NCBI RefSeq assembly: GCF_037154015.1
Contig: NZ_JBANRL010000001.1
Span: 1,240,001-1,304,000, forward strand
Direction of reading: 5' to 3'
DNA: 64,000 nt
Origin: Altererythrobacter aquiaggeris
GTDB taxonomy: Bacteria; Pseudomonadota; Alphaproteobacteria; Sphingomonadales; Sphingomonadaceae
Positions 63,191 to 64,000 of the stretch are shown piece after piece. The notes beneath the pieces were generated by a model, which saw only the letters and a list, made by a program, of their open reading frames with translations, was not told the origin of the DNA and did not search any database. A program made the translations under genes and the position numbers. Position 1 is the first letter of the stretch. Each line of letters starts with the position of its first letter.

Positions 63191-63209
63191 CCGGACAGTT
63201 TATGTCCGG
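63191..63209. promoter_or_regulatory. hairpin in the nuo leader
   Basis: Seven-base stem CCGGACA/TGTCCGG with loop GTTTA, about 85 bases before nuoA. No T-run follows, so it is not a terminator; it may be a regulator site or leader structure of the complex I operon. Confidence 0.35.
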
Positions 63210-63295
63210 GGCGCAAAATACAGACACCCCTTGCCCTGATGAGTGCGCCGGACTAGTGCGCAGTCAATTCAATCTAGCGCTTGCGAGTCAGCCCC

Positions 63296-63670
63296 TTGGA
63301 CTATCTAGCCCAGTATCTGCCTATTCTGATTTTCCTGTTTATTGCAGTCGGATTATCAGCATTGTTCGTGTTCCTCCCGATGGGTGTTTCGCGGCTTACC
63401 GGAACGCATTCGCCAGATGCTTCGAAGCTGAGCGAATATGAATGCGGTTTCCCCGCATTCGAAGATCCGCGCAGCCAGTTCGACGTCCGGTTTTATCTGG
63501 TCGCGATTTTGTTTATTATTTTCGATCTCGAGGCGGCATTTCTTTTCCCGTGGGCGGTCAGCCTTGATCTGACAGGATGGCCGGGCTGGATTACAATGAT
63601 GATTTTCCTGGGAGAGCTGGCAGTAGGGCTAGCTTACGCCTGGAAGAAAGGAGCGCTAGAATGGGAGTGA
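63296..63670 (+). CDS. nuoA: NADH-quinone oxidoreductase subunit A
   Basis: Small membrane subunit of complex I (about 124 aa, three helices). The conserved loop is [20 protein letters not shown] and the following [17 protein letters not shown] helix is diagnostic. The start is uncertain because no ATG fits: TTG at 63296 ([11 protein letters not shown]) agrees best with family N-termini, while TTG at 63281 would add five residues; both have weak ribosome sites. nuoB starts ten bases before its stop. Confidence 0.9.
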   Translation: MDYLAQYLPILIFLFIAVGLSALFVFLPMGVSRLTGTHSPDASKLSEYECGFPAFEDPRSQFDVRFYLVAILFIIFDLEAAFLFPWAVSLDLTGWPGWITMMIFLGELAVGLAYAWKKGALEWE

Positions 63671-64000
63671 ACACCACCACCATCCGAGTGCCCGAAGCCA
63701 TGCCCACCGCTCAGCCGGGGCAGATGCTTCAGCCTGATGCGGAATATTTCAATGCGCTGCAAAACGAAGTCAACGACAAGGGCTTCCTCGTCGCCAGCAC
63801 CGAAGACCTGTTCCAATGGGCGCGTACCGGTTCGCTCTGGTGGATGACCTTCGGCCTCGCGTGCTGTGCGGTTGAAATGATCCATGTAAACATGCCGCGG
63901 TATGATATGGAACGGTTCGGCGTCGCGCCTCGCGCCAGCCCGCGCCAGTCCGATGTGATGATCGTGGCCGGAACGCTGTGCAACAAAATGGCCCCCGCGC
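63661..64000 (+). CDS. nuoB: NADH-quinone oxidoreductase subunit B, 3'-truncated by window edge
   Basis: Peripheral-arm subunit carrying the terminal iron-sulfur cluster N2 next to the quinone site. The 113 visible residues include [19 protein letters not shown] with the tandem cysteines of N2, followed by [19 protein letters not shown] and [20 protein letters not shown]. The remaining cluster cysteines and about 60-70 residues lie beyond the window. The ATG at 63661 lies inside the end of nuoA. Confidence 0.96.
   Translation, partial: MGVNTTTIRVPEAMPTAQPGQMLQPDAEYFNALQNEVNDKGFLVASTEDLFQWARTGSLWWMTFGLACCAVEMIHVNMPRYDMERFGVAPRASPRQSDVMIVAGTLCNKMAPA

Overview
This window is typical high-GC, gene-dense chromosome of an alphaproteobacterium, most likely a sphingomonad (Sphingomonadales, probably Erythrobacteraceae). 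The evidence is gene content: a sphingomonad-style XrtA exosortase/exopolysaccharide locus, an sdhB-thioesterase-zapE cluster, a 2-hydroxyacid dehydrogenase beside a secreted SH3 protein, an RNase E with a long charged insertion, and a release factor 2 with SPY instead of SPF and no frameshift site. Species identity is inference. No tRNA, rRNA, CRISPR array, insertion sequence or phage gene was seen. Both ends cut genes: dnaE on the left and nuoB on the right.

Layout. 1-16098: housekeeping (dnaE end, acyl-CoA synthetase with a DUF1330 gene, moaB, a soluble lytic transglycosylase, a degenerate uracil-DNA-glycosylase-like gene, ETF-ubiquinone oxidoreductase, ispE, an N-formylglutamate amidohydrolase, ilvD, a RumA-type RNA methyltransferase), with several small membrane or secreted unknowns. 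16095-34597: an XrtA (exosortase A) locus. A leftward unit encodes two hydrolases, an acyl carrier protein and a GNAT protein. A divergent rightward unit encodes an acyl ligase, a PLP decarboxylase, the export lipoprotein, Wzz-like chain-length protein, tyrosine autokinase, outer-membrane beta-barrel, ExeA-like ATPase, polysaccharide deacetylase, FemAB protein, glycosyltransferase, an exosortase-EpsI fusion and an amidotransferase. 34658-39637: a four-gene YbhGFSR-type ABC exporter. 39761-40720: an RpfF-like crotonase, the family that makes DSF quorum-sensing fatty acids.

40762-47326: pirin, zapE, thioesterase, sdhB, an SDR, a small A+T-richer pocket with a lipoprotein and a truncated signal-peptide reading frame, a haloalkane dehalogenase and a methyltransferase. 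47397-56130: RNase E, a long leader with a perfect 24-bp palindrome, a cell-wall amidase, PBP1A, prfB and a lipoprotein-like methyltransferase. 56165-64000: a nitronate-monooxygenase-like flavoprotein with an added cysteine cluster, a D-2-hydroxyacid dehydrogenase, an SH3 protein, two tandem paralogous lipoproteins, a thiolase, an aldehyde dehydrogenase, and the start of the nuo (complex I) operon.

How they work together. The central 24 kb probably forms one surface-polymer programme: synthesis and export of a polysaccharide, its deacetylation and amino or acyl decoration, and sorting of PEP-CTERM proteins whose genes are not in this window. The adjacent exporter and DSF-synthase-like gene suggest, but do not prove, a link between cell-cell signalling and the surface polymer. 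Amidase, PBP1A and the lytic transglycosylase form a scattered peptidoglycan set; ETF-QO, sdhB and nuoAB feed the respiratory quinone pool.
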